Positions 38,903 to 51,310 of a stretch of 64,000 nt of DNA are shown here, piece by piece (the first letter of the stretch is position 1; each line of letters opens with the position of its first letter). The translations under genes and the position numbers were made by a program. The DNA comes from Manihot esculenta (Eukaryota; Streptophyta; Magnoliopsida; Malpighiales; Euphorbiaceae): NCBI RefSeq assembly GCF_001659605.2, contig NC_035168.2:5946058-6010057 (forward strand), given 5' to 3'. The notes beneath the pieces are model-generated. The model made no database searches. It saw only the letters and a program-made list of their open reading frames with translations, and was not told where the DNA came from.

Positions 38903-39469
38903 TAAACTATTTAGTGGGGAACGTCGTTGAAGCCACAATTCACTGCTGCCGGCCACACTAAACATATGCCTCCTCAGCAGAATTGGTAGCTACTCTCAAA
39001 TCTTCTACCCTCTAAGCCCAACCAAGCTTAAAGATGAAGCTTCTGATGGCAGATAGAATAGTAAAGTTCCAAAACCACTATGATAGCTGTAGTCTTCTTA
39101 TTAGTAGCTGTAGTAAGAGACGGGAGAAGCCACCGCATAGACGTCGCTCAACTTTACCAAGGTAGGTAGCAGACGAAAGACCAAGAAATTGAGAGAAACT
39201 CTTTAAAAGAGAGAAACTTATCTTTGTAATTATACAGTACAATGTTCAACTAAGGATGCCACCGTTGATTATTGTCAACAAAATTAAATTAGAATAGTAA
39301 ATAATATTTTTTTTAAAAGTAAAATAAATAGAAATACCATTCCATATAAAAATAATTATACCTAATAAATTTTCTAACAAAAATATATACAGATATAATA
39401 GCATTACGACGAATCCATTTAAAAGAAATATCAGTTTTTGAGTATAATAAAAATTTACAATCATTTAAA

Positions 39470-41740
39470 ATCAAATATCTACATAAGTTAATTTGGCAAA
39501 GATGCTCCTCAAGTGACTGTCTAAACCCCTATATAAGATAATTTGGTAAATATGCTCCTCTTTCTTTTTCATCTCTCGAACATAAATAATTAAAATCTGC
39601 CGAACAAAACTACGGAAGATAGTTTCTACAAGATAAAGCTCAAATAAGATTTCAAGACTGACATTATCGTTGCGATTCTGGAAATCCATAATAACTAGTA
39701 AACCTCCATTGAATATTACCTTTCAAAACAACCGAATCACAAAAACAAACACATGATTCTTCCATATTAACGAAAATTATCCTCCCAATTCTTGTCTATT
39801 GACTGAGAAGCAATTATCAAAATGTAAAAAATTATGAAAAATTTTCATACGAGAACTGAGAGTTTTTGTTTCCATCAAAAATAAAATATCCGGCTTGTAA
39901 CTAGTAACCAAATCCTTCGATGCATTAACTGTCCGAGGATTGCCGAGTCTTCGACAATCAAACACAGGACGATCATTGCTTTCGGCTATCCCGACCTTTG
40001 ACGGGATAAGCCATTTCACTGTTGCCTGTCAAATTAACATTCGCAGGAGTGTTGTTAGAAGTATCCTGTTAAGAGGAAGGAAAACTTATAACAACGTTAT
40101 GTTTAGTGTTTCTTGACCTTTTTTTAGCATTATCATTTATTTGGGCTGCAATCTACTCATCAAGCTTAATAGAACTGCCTTGGCCCACATAATTCTTGTG
40201 CATGTCCATAATATAGTCCTCAATCTCCTTATTTACAATGGGTTGACTTTTGCCAAATAAGGAAAATTGTCTATTATGTGCTGTCAAATTAGTGTTTTCA
40301 AAATTGCTAGTTGATGTCAATCCTGCCACAAATTCTGGCGAAGCAGAATTGCTGGAATCACGCAGCCACAGGCTTGTCAGTTTCTAGTTCCGACAAACAG
40401 GTCCTCTGAGGAAATCACTCCAACCAAATTTGATATCTTCTTTCTTCAAACTCAGCCGCAAGTCATAGAAAGGCTCCACATGACCCTGTTTCCCACATAG
40501 ATAGCAAAAAATAGTTAGCTTTTCGTAATGAAACTTCACAGTAAATACAATACCATCATTTTCAACAAATTTCTTCCGCCGTTTTAAAAGTTGCCGAATG
40601 TCCAAATAAACTTTAACTCCCATAGGGTCCAGCGACACAGCTGAAGCATTTTTCATATCATACTCTTTATAGTGGCTAACAAAATTTTCGATCAATTTAG
40701 CCAACGTCTCGTTATAATAACCAGAAGGGAGGTCTTTAATCAGAACCCAAAAATCAAAATGAGTTAGAGGAATATGGAGATGATTTTCATTATCTTATAT
40801 CTTCTTCCAAACAAACAGGAATCGATTATACAACCAAGGGCCCCCCTTCCCTATATTTTCAAAATCAACATTATTAAAAAAACCGAAACAAATATCTTTT
40901 TACCTCTAATTCTATAATAGATACTCCCTCTAAAAGATGTCATAAATATGCCAAAGAGGTCTGCATAAAATTGATTGGATTGTATGTGAGAAATATCCCC
41001 ACCATATAGAAATCATAAGTAATGATCAAAATATCTCTAGAGCTCTTAATAGGGACAACAACATCTTCTTCTTCATTGATAGTTGATGACCGCTGGCCCC
41101 ATCCACCCTGGACAAGGCCTCGACCCAGACACGCTGAACCGGATAGGTTACCCCTAGCCCAGATCCAGCAGGAAGAAGTCCAGCCCAGTAATGTGACGTG
41201 AGGGAGAGGAGCTGGTCCAGTCACTTTGCAGCTCTACCCGCATGCACGCCAGGGGAATTAAATGGCCACCTGGCATGAAGAGAGGGACTGACACGTCCGT
41301 ACGGGTCTGAGTGACATAGACAAATAGCACAATAGCAGGGAGGCGATGAGACGTCACTAGCAGGTAAAAAGGAGAGAGGATCTTCTTTTGGGGGGTCTTC
41401 TTCTTCCTCGACTCCGGGTTTTTTTATTTTTCTCTCCAACTCTTACCTATCTATACTACACCAGTTCATGAACCTAACTTGAACGTCGGAGGGTCTTCAC
41501 CAGGAGCATCCCCGGTAGACGTCTGACCATATTTCCTATTTTGCAGATCATTTTCTCAAATTGAGTATTGAGGGACCCATATGATGGAGTAAGAAGAAAA
41601 TTAGATATATTAAGTGGAGTAAGAGGAAATTTCAGATTTACCAATTGCATATTGTCTTTCATGGGGATGGAAAAAGAGGAAGTTAGGTTTAAGGAAGAGG
41701 AAAAGACGATAATATCGAACCACAAAGGGACCACAAATAA
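39470..41740 (-). pseudogene. LINE remnant 1: ORF1 (DUF4283/zinc knuckle) and start of ORF2 endonuclease
   Basis: On the minus strand the ORF1-type part runs from about 41740, interrupted by an LTR at 41550-41094, with the DUF4283-like stretch INEEEDVVVPI...YDFYMVGIFLT (41093-40960). It continues through a decayed region to a zf-CCHC segment FCYLCGKQGHVEPFYD (about 40530-40480). ORF2 begins near 40019 (MKWLI) with CRRLGNPRTVNA and PDILFLMETK, hallmarks of the apurinic-type endonuclease, and degenerates by about 39470. No reverse transcriptase follows, so the 3' part has been lost by deletion rather than the usual 5' truncation. Sequence 39246-39470 is AT-rich and unassigned. Confidence 0.7.
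41094..41550 (+). repeat. Solo LTR of an A/C-like gypsy family, inside LINE 1
   Basis: It starts TGATGACCGCTGG, as the LTRs of copies A and B do, and ends TTTTGCAGATCA, similar to the copy C end. Internal phrases CATGCACGCCAGGGGAATTAAATGG, AGACGTCACTAGCAGG and AACTTGAACGTCGG are shared with one or more of those LTRs. No purine tract or antisense gene precedes it, so it is most simply a solo LTR. The right end is less certain than the left; flanking 5-mers do not match. Confidence 0.55.
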
Positions 41741-42275
41741 AATACAAACGTGAAATTATTATCATTTTTAGAACGGGCTTTATAAAAATTAGGCACCAAC
41801 ATTAGTGATTTATATATTATATATTGAAATTTACAGATACTCTGTTTTTCCTTGTTCCAACGGAGCCAAAAAAAAAAAAAAAGAAAGAAAGAAAAAGAAA
41901 TTTATAGATAAAAAACATGCATTCTTGCATTCATTTTTAATATTTGCTAAATTTTAATTAACAAAAAAGGTCAAGATTTTGAATGATAGGTCTATTCCAA
42001 TTTCAATTAGGCTACTTTGCATGCCATTGCACAGTAAAATCGAAAGATGATGCAAAAGAAACATATATAGATATTTTCTCTCTTGCTAAAATTTTACATT
42101 TCCCTTTTTACATTTTCTGGGTTACTTTAGTTAACTGAAAACAAAGACATGGGAATGAACAAGGAGTGACAAGTTGCAACCTTGCTCTGTACAAGAACTT
42201 ACAGAAAGCAGAACCTACACTAGTCTACTCAGATGAGAAGGGATAAACTGGCCCATTCAGAAGGCTATCAATGCA

Positions 42276-42891
42276 TCATTTTGGATTAACATTCTTGTCT
42301 CCTGGAGCTGTTTCCTCCAAAGTTTTCGACAAGCTTACATATCTCTTGGGTTCCTCAGCTTCAATCTCAAATCCTATAATACAAAAACAACACTTCGATG
42401 AGAGATGATGACGCATTGGACCAGTAGTTGCAAATTCTCAGTATTGATATCATAGCTACTCCAATTATGAGACAGTAAGAAAACCCCTTAGCATTTTGTA
42501 ACAATCTCAACATTTATATAAAAGATTAAACCATACCGTTTTGTTTCATCTCATTGGAAGGAGATGATCTGCGTTCTCCTTCAGCGTCATAAGCTTCCGC
42601 AAACTCCTGAACTTGCACTTCCAAACTAGAGAAATATTCACCAGCATCAAAATCAAATGTATCTGGCAGCAAATCAGCTACATCATTACCATCAAAGCCA
42701 TCATCCTCAGCATTGTCATAGAAACCTTCCTCATCCTGATGTTGACTCATCCAATAATCCCGGTACCATGTCGAAGTGGTAACCAGTTGCCACCATTCTG
42801 GGGAGAAATCCTCCACTCGACGATAAGCAGCAGGGATAAAGAGAGGGGCATCAGGGTTTAATGTTGACCTTCCTCCTGAAACTAGTGCCAT
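42276..42891 (-). CDS. ERD15: ERD15/CID-type small acidic PAM2 protein, 150 aa, two exons
   Basis: This small acidic plant protein belongs to the ERD15 (early responsive to dehydration 15)/CID1 group, whose PAM2 motif binds the MLLE domain of poly(A)-binding proteins and which modulates ABA and stress responses. Exons 42891-42537 and 42373-42276 are joined by a GT..AG intron in phase (453 nt). The PAM2 motif [13 protein letters not shown] is at residues 11-23, directly followed by [11 protein letters not shown]. The middle is rich in Asp/Glu and Tyr/Phe, and the C-terminus is [12 protein letters not shown]...VNPK. The ATG directly follows an AG acceptor (GACAG|ATG), so a leader intron is inferred. 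The gene is intact. Confidence 0.9.
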
Positions 42892-43956
42892 CTGTCTGAA
42901 CAGACTCTCGTTTTACCTATTTAAGCTGGCACCCCAAATATAACTACGTTAGCAACAATTAAAACTTGAAATTTCATTTTCCACAATTAGGCTTCACCAC
43001 AAAATCTTGGTTATATTCTTTCGAAAATGGACCATTTTCTCCAACATCAATATCATAAAGATTTACCAAGTACCGATCCTTCTATTCCCAATTATAGAAG
43101 GCTGTTACCAGTCTACAACACTAACAGATAAACAAATGATAAGCTAAGAAATAATCTTAATCAACATAAAACCCGGATAAAAATCCGAATCAAAGGCTGA
43201 GATCCATTTGAGTTTACAGAATTATCCTAAACCATTACAGACCGAATTGAAACATCAAGCAAAATCTTTTCCAAAATTACAAAGATCAATCTATACAAAT
43301 CCCAAAAATAAAATAAGATCAAATAAAACTAAGTCGATCAAAAGAAGAAAACAGCTCTTTAAATATTACGAGTCCATTATAGCCATTCTTTCCTAGAATT
43401 TCTACATGATCAGGTCACATCAAAGTAAAATAGTCCGGTCAACGAAAAATTCCAGCTAAATTAAGTTAAGAACCTTGATCTACACAGCCATGTCAATAAC
43501 CAAACTAGAGCACTATCATATCGCACGAGTTTAAGTTCTAACCGGAATAAAACACTACAAAATCTGAAACGAGAAAAAAGAAACGTCATCGCACAATAAG
43601 ATCTCATTTATCCACCAGATCACAAACATAAACCGATCAAGATAATCAAGCTCCGTTCTATCTCTGAAACTAAACTACAAAAAAGAGAGAAAGACGAGAA
43701 TTCGATCACGTCTTCTTTCGACTCCATTGCATTAACAGAGCATAATTCTCCACTTCTTTAGACATTTGACTTCATTTTCCGTTCATTTCCCCTCCATCTT
43801 TCCAAACTTTCCCAGCAACCAAACAACAACAAAAGAATTTCAAGGAAATCGATTGGAATTCAACAGATACATAGATCTAAACAACCAAACACCAAAACCA
43901 GTAACGCAAAACGACATCGTCGCATCACAGAGAAGGATCAGATTTGAATTTGATAC
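42892..43956 (-). other. Leader (5' UTR) intron of the ERD15-like gene
   Basis: On the minus strand a donor CGCTCAAG|GTATCA lies at 43957/43956 and an acceptor GACAG abuts the start codon at 42892. This gives a 1065-bp intron with no coding content. First introns of this kind in plants often raise expression; that role is not shown here. Confidence 0.65.
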
Positions 43957-44054
43957 CTTGAGCGAAGAAAATATCTGAGCGTTGTACAGTCGTTATGATT
44001 ACAGAACGTTGGTTTGGACCATTAAGCGTGCGATACGTGAGGGAGCAAGGCGCA

Positions 44055-44062
44055 TATTTATA
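44055..44062 (-). promoter_or_regulatory. TATA box of the ERD15-like gene
   Basis: TATAAATA on the minus strand, in a locally GC-rich context (CCGCCC before it), about 100 bp upstream of the inferred leader-exon donor at 43957. Transcription would start near 44025-44030, giving a leader exon of about 70 nt. The flank 44063-44220 is also unusually GC-rich for this window. Confidence 0.7.
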
Positions 44063-44876
44063 GGGCGGGCGGTCTACACCTGGGTGGTTCGGAGTAACGA
44101 GGCTGAGGTTCGGAAGAACCAAACCAGCCCCTTGATTAGGGGGAAATTCAGCTATCGGGCCTGCGGGTTCTTATAGCTGGTTGTTAGCCGGTCCCCGTCA
44201 GACACGCGTTAGACGCCTCTTTTTGACTCGTTGACATGATATTTTAAAGCGAGTGATAAGGATAATATTTGTAATATCGCGTGTCGGTTTCTTATAATGG
44301 TATAGTTATGCAGCTGAAGTTAAGTGCGTACAGAAAAAATATGATAGTTTAAGCACGATAATATCGTGAGAAATATATGCTATGTGCAATTCAAGCTTTA
44401 AAAAATAAAATTTGGAAAAAAGAATTTAGTGCCCGATTTAGAGCTTCTTTTTTTTTTTCTTGACGTAATATAGAAACAATTTTTTAGCGTTATTTTTTTT
44501 TTTAAAAAAATATCAATTTACCTCTCATTTACAGGGGTAAATTTTTCATTAAAAAGTTGAACAATTAAATTTACGAAGGTTAATTAAACATATATAATTA
44601 TATATATGCAAAAGTAATTTAGAAAAATCAAGGGGTTTCATTAACCCTAATGTAAAAAAAAGTGTAAATTAAATGATTTCTCACCCACATAAACAAATGA
44701 AAAGAAAACCACAGCTAATATATTACATTAATTTTTTATATATAATTAATTTTGAATAAAATTTAAATTTAAGATTACTTAATTTCATAACGTATAATTA
44801 TATTTTCATATTTACTTTGTTAATAAATTCTTAACAATTTTAATCAATACAGTAATTTTGCTTTTTGTAACGCATT

Positions 44877-45117
44877 ATGGAACAGTTCAAGCTCATTCAC
44901 AATTATCTTCGTGGCTTTGAAAAAGCTTGTGATTCGAAAGTGAACAATTTGATGTCTAAATTCTGCTACTCTTCAAATGTTCCATTTGAGATTCTATCCC
45001 AAATTTGTCTTGTTGGGATGAAGCAGGTAGAAGACATTGGGAATTACATAGGTGTTTCAATGGTTCATAGCAGAACGCCTAAAAATTTATTTGACATGAT
45101 GTCCCCTCAATTCTAGA
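44877..45117 (+). pseudogene. LINE reverse-transcriptase scrap
   Basis: The plus strand reads ...QVEDIGNYIGVSMVHSRTPKNLF, matching the conserved stretch after the RT core of plant LINEs (usually LGxYLGVPLLHxR). It is a short island in AT-rich DNA, ending at a TAG; upstream residues match only loosely. Confidence 0.55.
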
Positions 45118-45835
45118 TGAAAAGTTTATCAAAGTATGAATACTTACTTATAGTTGGTATTTATAGATAATTATTTTGACTCTTAAATTATTAAATTAAT
45201 TTTAAAAAATAAAATAAAATAAAATTTATTTTTTTAAAATTTTCAATTATGTACTTTTAATGTTTCGTATATTTCTGTTTATATAATATAAAAATAGCTT
45301 ATTTGGGATAGTTTATATAAGAAAATTCAGGATTTCATTTGGAAAGAGTAAAGTAGCATAAAAAGAGTGCATGCGTTCGGTTATTTTTGTTTTTTTAAAA
45401 CAAGGGGTTGAGAGAGTCGAATCTTAGATCTTTCAAAACTACAGAATACACTTTTCATCAGACTAATTCTTGGAGTGCCATGCGTTCGGTTATTTGGCAG
45501 CTATATTAGGGAGGGTTGGGCATTAAGTTCACGTCGCTGTATGAATTTGACCTTTCTAGCAAAACTAGGTCTTCAATTGGTTGAATGATGAAAATTGTGC
45601 AATCAGCTGGCTTGGAAAGCAACGACTTCCCGTGCTTTACTGTGGCATTTGCATCTCTCTTAGCCCGTCATGTACACTCCCTCCACGCCAGGTCATTTTT
45701 AAAGTTTATGCGAAAGAAAAGAAAAAAAATTAAACCCGTTTTATAATTGACTTAAACTATATGATCCATACAAAAATTAAATAAAATTTAATTATTTGTA
45801 TCGTAAATTCAATATAAACCAAGTTAAAGGCTTAT

Positions 45836-46190
45836 ATTATTTATTAGTTAATTTTTTAATTTTAAAAAATATATTAAATATTTTTAATATTTTAAAAAAT
45901 TTATCATTTAATTATTTTATTAATTTTAACGGTTAAATATTATAAAATATATTAAAATATTTTTTAATATAAAAAATTATTTAATAAATTTTTTAAAATT
46001 TTAAAAAATTAATTATTATATTTTTAAAATTATAAAAAATAAATATTAAAATATTTAAAATTAAAATTAATAGATAAATTAATTAATATATTTTTTAAAA
46101 TGTTAAAAATATTTTTATATATTTTTTAAAAATTAAAATATTAATTAATTTTTTTATATTATAAAAAGTAAATAGTAATTTTTCAATATA
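45836..46190. repeat. AT-rich MITE-like block related to 38536-38902
   Basis: It shares TTTATTAGTTAATTTTTT and a TTATTAATTTTAACGGTTAAATATTATAAAA-type block with the element at 38536-38902, and its two ends are roughly inverted copies of each other. Low complexity makes the boundaries unreliable. Confidence 0.35.
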
Positions 46191-46762
46191 AAATACTCCA
46201 CATTACTAGAATTGTCTTTTCTATTAAAAAGAGTAGTAAATCACCGGTAATAGAAGTGACCTATATTATATATAATAAACGGCCAAGATCATAGAAATTT
46301 GATGATGACACATTATAAAAATGTGGGCCCAGAGATTAGGTGCTCGTTTGCCACATGGTTTGTTGGTGGGCAAGGCAAGAGCATGATATATGATGAGGGT
46401 GACACCTTGCTTATCCAGCCAAGCAAAAGCCTTAGCTCCTTATCATACCAAATAATTTATTTGATTTCATAAATAATAAATGTAATTAATAATTTAATTA
46501 TAAAGGATATAATTTTTTTTGTCTTAAAACGAATTATCTAAACTCCATTCAAAAAATTTAAATTTACATTTATTTATATTATAAATAAACATAATATAAT
46601 TTAAATTATAAAATTATTAAAAAAATTTTTAAATTAAATTTTTTTATTTAATTAAAATCTTTTAAATTCAAAATTAATAAAAAAAATTATTCAGAAATTA
46701 TTATTTTACAAAGAAGTCACAATCTTTCATATTTCTTTAATTTTCAATGTAAAATTAATGTT

Positions 46763-47010
46763 GGCGAATTCAAGTGAGTATGCTCATAAATTTATTCACA
46801 AGTTTGTTCGCGAGCTTATTTACGAGTTTGAAAATGAGCCGAACTCGCGAGATTAAATGAGCTGAATATTGTTAGATTTAAATTTGACTCGTTTATTAAA
46901 TAAATCTAAAAAATGAACTCAAACTCGGCTCATTTTGAAAATGAGCCGAATCCAATCGAATTTTTATCGAGTTGAATCTCGAATAACTTACAAACAGTTT
47001 GTTCCGTTTA
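46763..47010. repeat. Repeat with GAGCCGAACTCG motifs and an exact hairpin
   Basis: GAGCCGAA(C/T) and CGAGTT/AACTCG phrases recur several times over 250 bp, a look shared with common dispersed plant repeats. It contains CGGCTCATTTT-G-AAAATGAGCCG (46926-46948), an inverted repeat with 11-bp arms around one base. Confidence 0.5.
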
Positions 47011-48613
47011 CGTTTCTAAAAAATACTTGATATATATTTTTTTTAAAAAAATATCCAATTAAATAATAATTTGACCTTTACATATTTATATGAGCTATTT
47101 ATAATAAATATTTATAATAAAAATAAAAATCAGAATGTCCAATCAAATAATAATTAGACCTTTAAATAAAATTTAACTATAGTGTCTGGATTTATGAACT
47201 TTTTCAGACAAGAAGAGGTTTTATATTAATTTCCGGCACAAATAAAGTATTAAAAAAATCTTAAATCACCTAGTAATCATATCATATCCATTAATTAAAG
47301 CAAATTAATACAAATGGATGTCACCATTGCTAAAAGACAGAGTGTAATATTTTAATATACTTGCTTAATCAGCATCTTTTACTTTTGGTAAGCTTTTAGC
47401 TAAGATCATCATTATCACTTTGTCCATTAAAAAATGGAATTTGAGGATAGAAATTTGGGAAGGAAAGCTCTTAGACATGTAATTTTCTATTACACAACTC
47501 ATTGGGATCCCACAAGTGCCTTTTCCAATTCACCTACTTCTCCACAATTTCTTTGCCTACAATGTGCTGCCTTTTGTTTGTTTAAGGGAGTGTGGGTTGC
47601 CTAATTTTGTCTACAAAAATTGCAAATAGTTACACTTCAAAATTTTATGTTAAAAAAATTATAAAAGTACTCATTTTTATCTGCATTCAGGTTATTTCAC
47701 TTTAATTATTAATTTCTATTTTATTTTATAAAAGTTACTCATTTATATTTTTATAATAAATAATCACTCTAATATGAATTTAATGAAATTTTCAATAAAA
47801 TAGTATATTTTATGTGGCTTTAATTTATAAAAAATTCATTTATTTACCACGTTGAATTAAAAGTCTCCACAAAGTGTGAATCTCCTTAGTAACCTCTCCC
47901 TTGAAAATATTGAACTATTCTATTGCAGTAATTTCTTTATCTAATTAGTTGGGTCTGTTCAAATTTTTCTTTTCCTTTTTTTTAGTTTGTTATACTCAAA
48001 AGGGTATATAGTAATTTAGGTTTGCAACAAGAGTTCTCCTTTAAACATTAGGATTTATTTTTCAAAAGTTGAATTTTAGCAACTTGGAGTTATTGAGGTA
48101 TAATTGATTTTAGCTTATTTTGGCATTCAATTTACTATATATTGAAAATTCAAATATGGATTGTTTATTGTAAATTGTTTTTAGTTTTATTTAGATTATT
48201 GTAGGTTAAGTTTTATTCCAAAGACTATATTATTCATTTCGAAATTGGGTTTAGCTTGAGATAAATTAACTAAAAGTTGAATTTGTAGTTTATGCAACTG
48301 TGTTGTTGAATTATTGAATATTGAATAGCCATTTAATAGTGGAATATGAATTACATGTGGGTCCTAGGTGTAATGGGATTTTTTTCAGTTATTTGTGATG
48401 TGGATGAATATTTTCAAGTCCATATTGCTTCTCTTTTCTATAATATATCATGTTTTCTATAGCCTCTTTTATATGGATTGTTGTTAAGTTTCATCATGCA
48501 GCATTTTTGTGTTTAATTGAAGTGAAATGCATTAGAACTCTGTTTTGTCTAAATTAATGGGTAACTTCAAGAATAAATCATATAATTCATTTGCTTGAAT
48601 TATATTCAAACAA

Positions 48614-48757
48614 TATTATTAAAGTGTCGAAAAAAGTGTTAGATGAATCGAGATGAGACACATTTAGTGAAGTCTCGCCTCAGACTATTATTAAAGTGTC
48701 GAAAAAAGTGTTAAATGAACCGAGATGACACACATTTAGTGAAGTCTCGCCTCAGTG
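48614..48757 (+). repeat. Two-copy tandem duplication, unit 72 bp
   Basis: ATTATTAAAGTGTCGAAAAA through AAGTCTCGCCTCAG is repeated immediately, with about four differences. A GAGGCG...TGAGGCGC tail (48768-48794) repeats the core motif once more, in inverted sense relative to CGCCTC. Confidence 0.8.
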
Positions 48758-50085
48758 AAAAGAGGCGTTAGATAGCAGGCATTTTGAGGCGCATCTTTTC
48801 TATGTAACTATTTTTTTCGGAAGAAGTACAAAGTAGAGTAGCAAATGGAGGAGGAAAAAGATTGCAAAAAATAAAGATTTTTAAATTATTATTGTGATTG
48901 GGAACCAAGATATCAGATTATCTAATATTAATATTGCTAGAAATTGTATGAAAATTTATAAAGAGAAAAATTAAAATTAAAAGTCTTCCAGTCTCAGTGG
49001 TTTTTTCTCACCACTCATATTTATCATTAATGCAAAATCTCAATTATATGTATTTAAATGTTCAAGAAATTTCATAAAATATTTTTCAAGAGCTTGTGGA
49101 GAGTTTGAGATAAATTTAATTTTTGCTTACGGTTGAATCAAAGTCTACATTTAATTGAAGTGTCCGTAATCAGTATTTTAGGGTTCTTTATTGATAAAAT
49201 TGATTAAAATTTCAATTAATCTCCAAAAAATAATGGATACTGCAAAAACATTTAAATAATATGATAATAACATTTATTTATTTTTATTATATTTACATTT
49301 ATATATATATATAGTTTTTAGAATTATGTCAATCAACAATTGAATAGTATCGGTTTGCAAGATTTATAAGTGACTTAGTTTTTATTTAATTATTATTTAA
49401 TTTTGGACAGTGTAATATTTTTAATTTTTATTATTTAAAAATTTAAAATTTAGTTATTATAGATATCTCATATTATAATACGGTGAATATTTTTCCAAAG
49501 GATTCTCTTTGGCACTCGCTCTACTGGTGTGCTTCATTCTTGGCTTCTCCATGGTGCTCGTGGCATTAGTCTAGATTTATTGTGAATTGGTTCTTTTCTG
49601 ACCTAATTATGAAAAATAGACTAAGGTTTTTCATATTTTAGCAATTTAATGTAAATGTTTAAATCTTCACAGAAATTGCTAAATTTTAAATTAGAAATAA
49701 ATTTATCCAAATTTTTAAAAATTAGTTGATCTTGCCATATGTTTTTAAACTCGATTTTGATATCATTGTACATCAAGATTATTAGACCTTTGTTCAAATT
49801 GAATCGTTATAGTCAGACACCCTCTCCTTACTAACACTAAATCTCATCTTGATCTTCATTAGTCATAAAAATAAAATTATAGATTAAAGAATGTGTTAAA
49901 GTAATTTTTTAAGGGTAGTTGAAAACATGTTGGAAAATAAAGTTTAGGATTTGATGGATGAAAATTAAATTAAATTAAATTTTTAATAATTTTTAGAAAT
50001 TTAACTAATTATGAAAAAATAAAAATTTTAAATTAATATACCTAAATTTAAAAAAGGTTAGAGTTTTCTTAAAAAAAGAAATACT

Positions 50086-51030
50086 CTATTAGGACTTTTT
50101 CTTTTGAGACAAAAGGCATTGTCTCTAGCGACAGGGGTGATCTTCTTCCACCTCATCCTCCTTTCTCTCCTTTCGGATGAGGTTGTATAGTTTTTGTTTC
50201 GTCTTTGATTTTTCTTTTATTTTGCTTTGGCTAAGTTTATTTGAGGAGGTGTTGCTTTGTGCTTTAATATCTTATTTATAGCTCCTTCCGTCTGTGCGCT
50301 TCAAGGAACACTCTAGCGAAAGAGAAATCAAATCTCATGAGGCAGATTTCCCTTTTGCTGGATTTGTTCAGCTAGAGGAGTTTTTCATGGTTTGTGTAAT
50401 GGGGGCTGGACTTGATCGTGGAGGTCCCTACTCTCTTTCTTTTAGCTTTCCACGATGCATGGTTTGATTGTGGTTGAGGCTGAATCCTCTGTACTATATT
50501 TGGCTTCTTATTTGTCGAAGATCGGTTCGAAGATGGCTTACAGTAACAATGTGAATGGGTCACCTCAGAGTACACCTTTACTGCCTTCGTCTGCCTTTTT
50601 AAACCTGTTGAAACCTCGTTGACTATGAAAATATTTGGTTAAAGGTTCCCGACAGCTTGCATGTATTTCTCTTTCTGTCTTTCCCTCTTCTACCTTTGTA
50701 GCTGGAGTTGCTTGAGCTTTGATGGAATTTTTCCTTCCCTTTTCTTGGTGCTTCAATATGTGCTAAAGCCTATGGATTACTGTAGCGAGGTTTTCATTTA
50801 TCAGCCTTAGGGGCATTGTACAAGCTCAGATGGCCAGAGATCTATGTGAAGAAATGAAGTTGGGTTTGCAGCTGTTTTCGGATCTTCAACAAGTCATCAG
50901 ATATTTTGGATTTTTTATTTTCCTTCTCTTTTATATATTTGGGCCTTATAATTTACCTGATTTTTGATGTATGATACCTTGGATCTGTCTTTATATTATC
51001 AATGAATACGACCTATTGACTGAAAAAAAA
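50086..51030 (+). mobile_element. Retroposed sequence with poly(A) tail, probably a LINE 3' end
   Basis: A block of normal base composition in AT-rich DNA that ends TATCAATGAATACGACC...CTGAAAAAAAAAA, like the 3' end and tail of a non-LTR retroposon. AAATACT occurs just before it (50079-50085) and at the end of the tail (51031-51037), a possible 7-bp target duplication. No RT domain is legible, so it would be strongly 5'-truncated. It could instead be a processed copy of an unidentified transcript. Confidence 0.5.
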
Positions 51031-51310
51031 AAATACTGAACAGATAAAACTAAAAAAAGCTGGAAAATGCTGTCTAAAAACAATAGCAGTTCAATTATTT
51101 ATGGAAAATTATATCAATACCCGTCGCATCTAGACATTATATTTTTCACATATAATTAATGAAACAGCAACCAAAATATTGGAAACCATGATTCAGAATC
51201 ACGCACTGCTCTGATTCAGAATCACACATGCATATTTATTCTTTACTTTTTTTTTTCTGTAATTAAGATTTATTAGCAGACGCAGTTTGTGGAGTTATGG
51301 CAATAGATTT

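Larger units (their letters stand above)
45118..50085. other. AT-rich intergenic DNA, no gene recognised
   Basis: About 5 kb without a coding region on either strand, mostly low-complexity A/T. It includes a MITE-like block, a hairpin-bearing repeat and a 72-bp tandem duplication, listed separately. Confidence 0.55.

Noticed and set aside
43208..43978. Short plus-strand frames upstream of the ERD15-like gene
   Set aside because: They lie in the inferred leader intron of the minus-strand gene and show no family resemblance.
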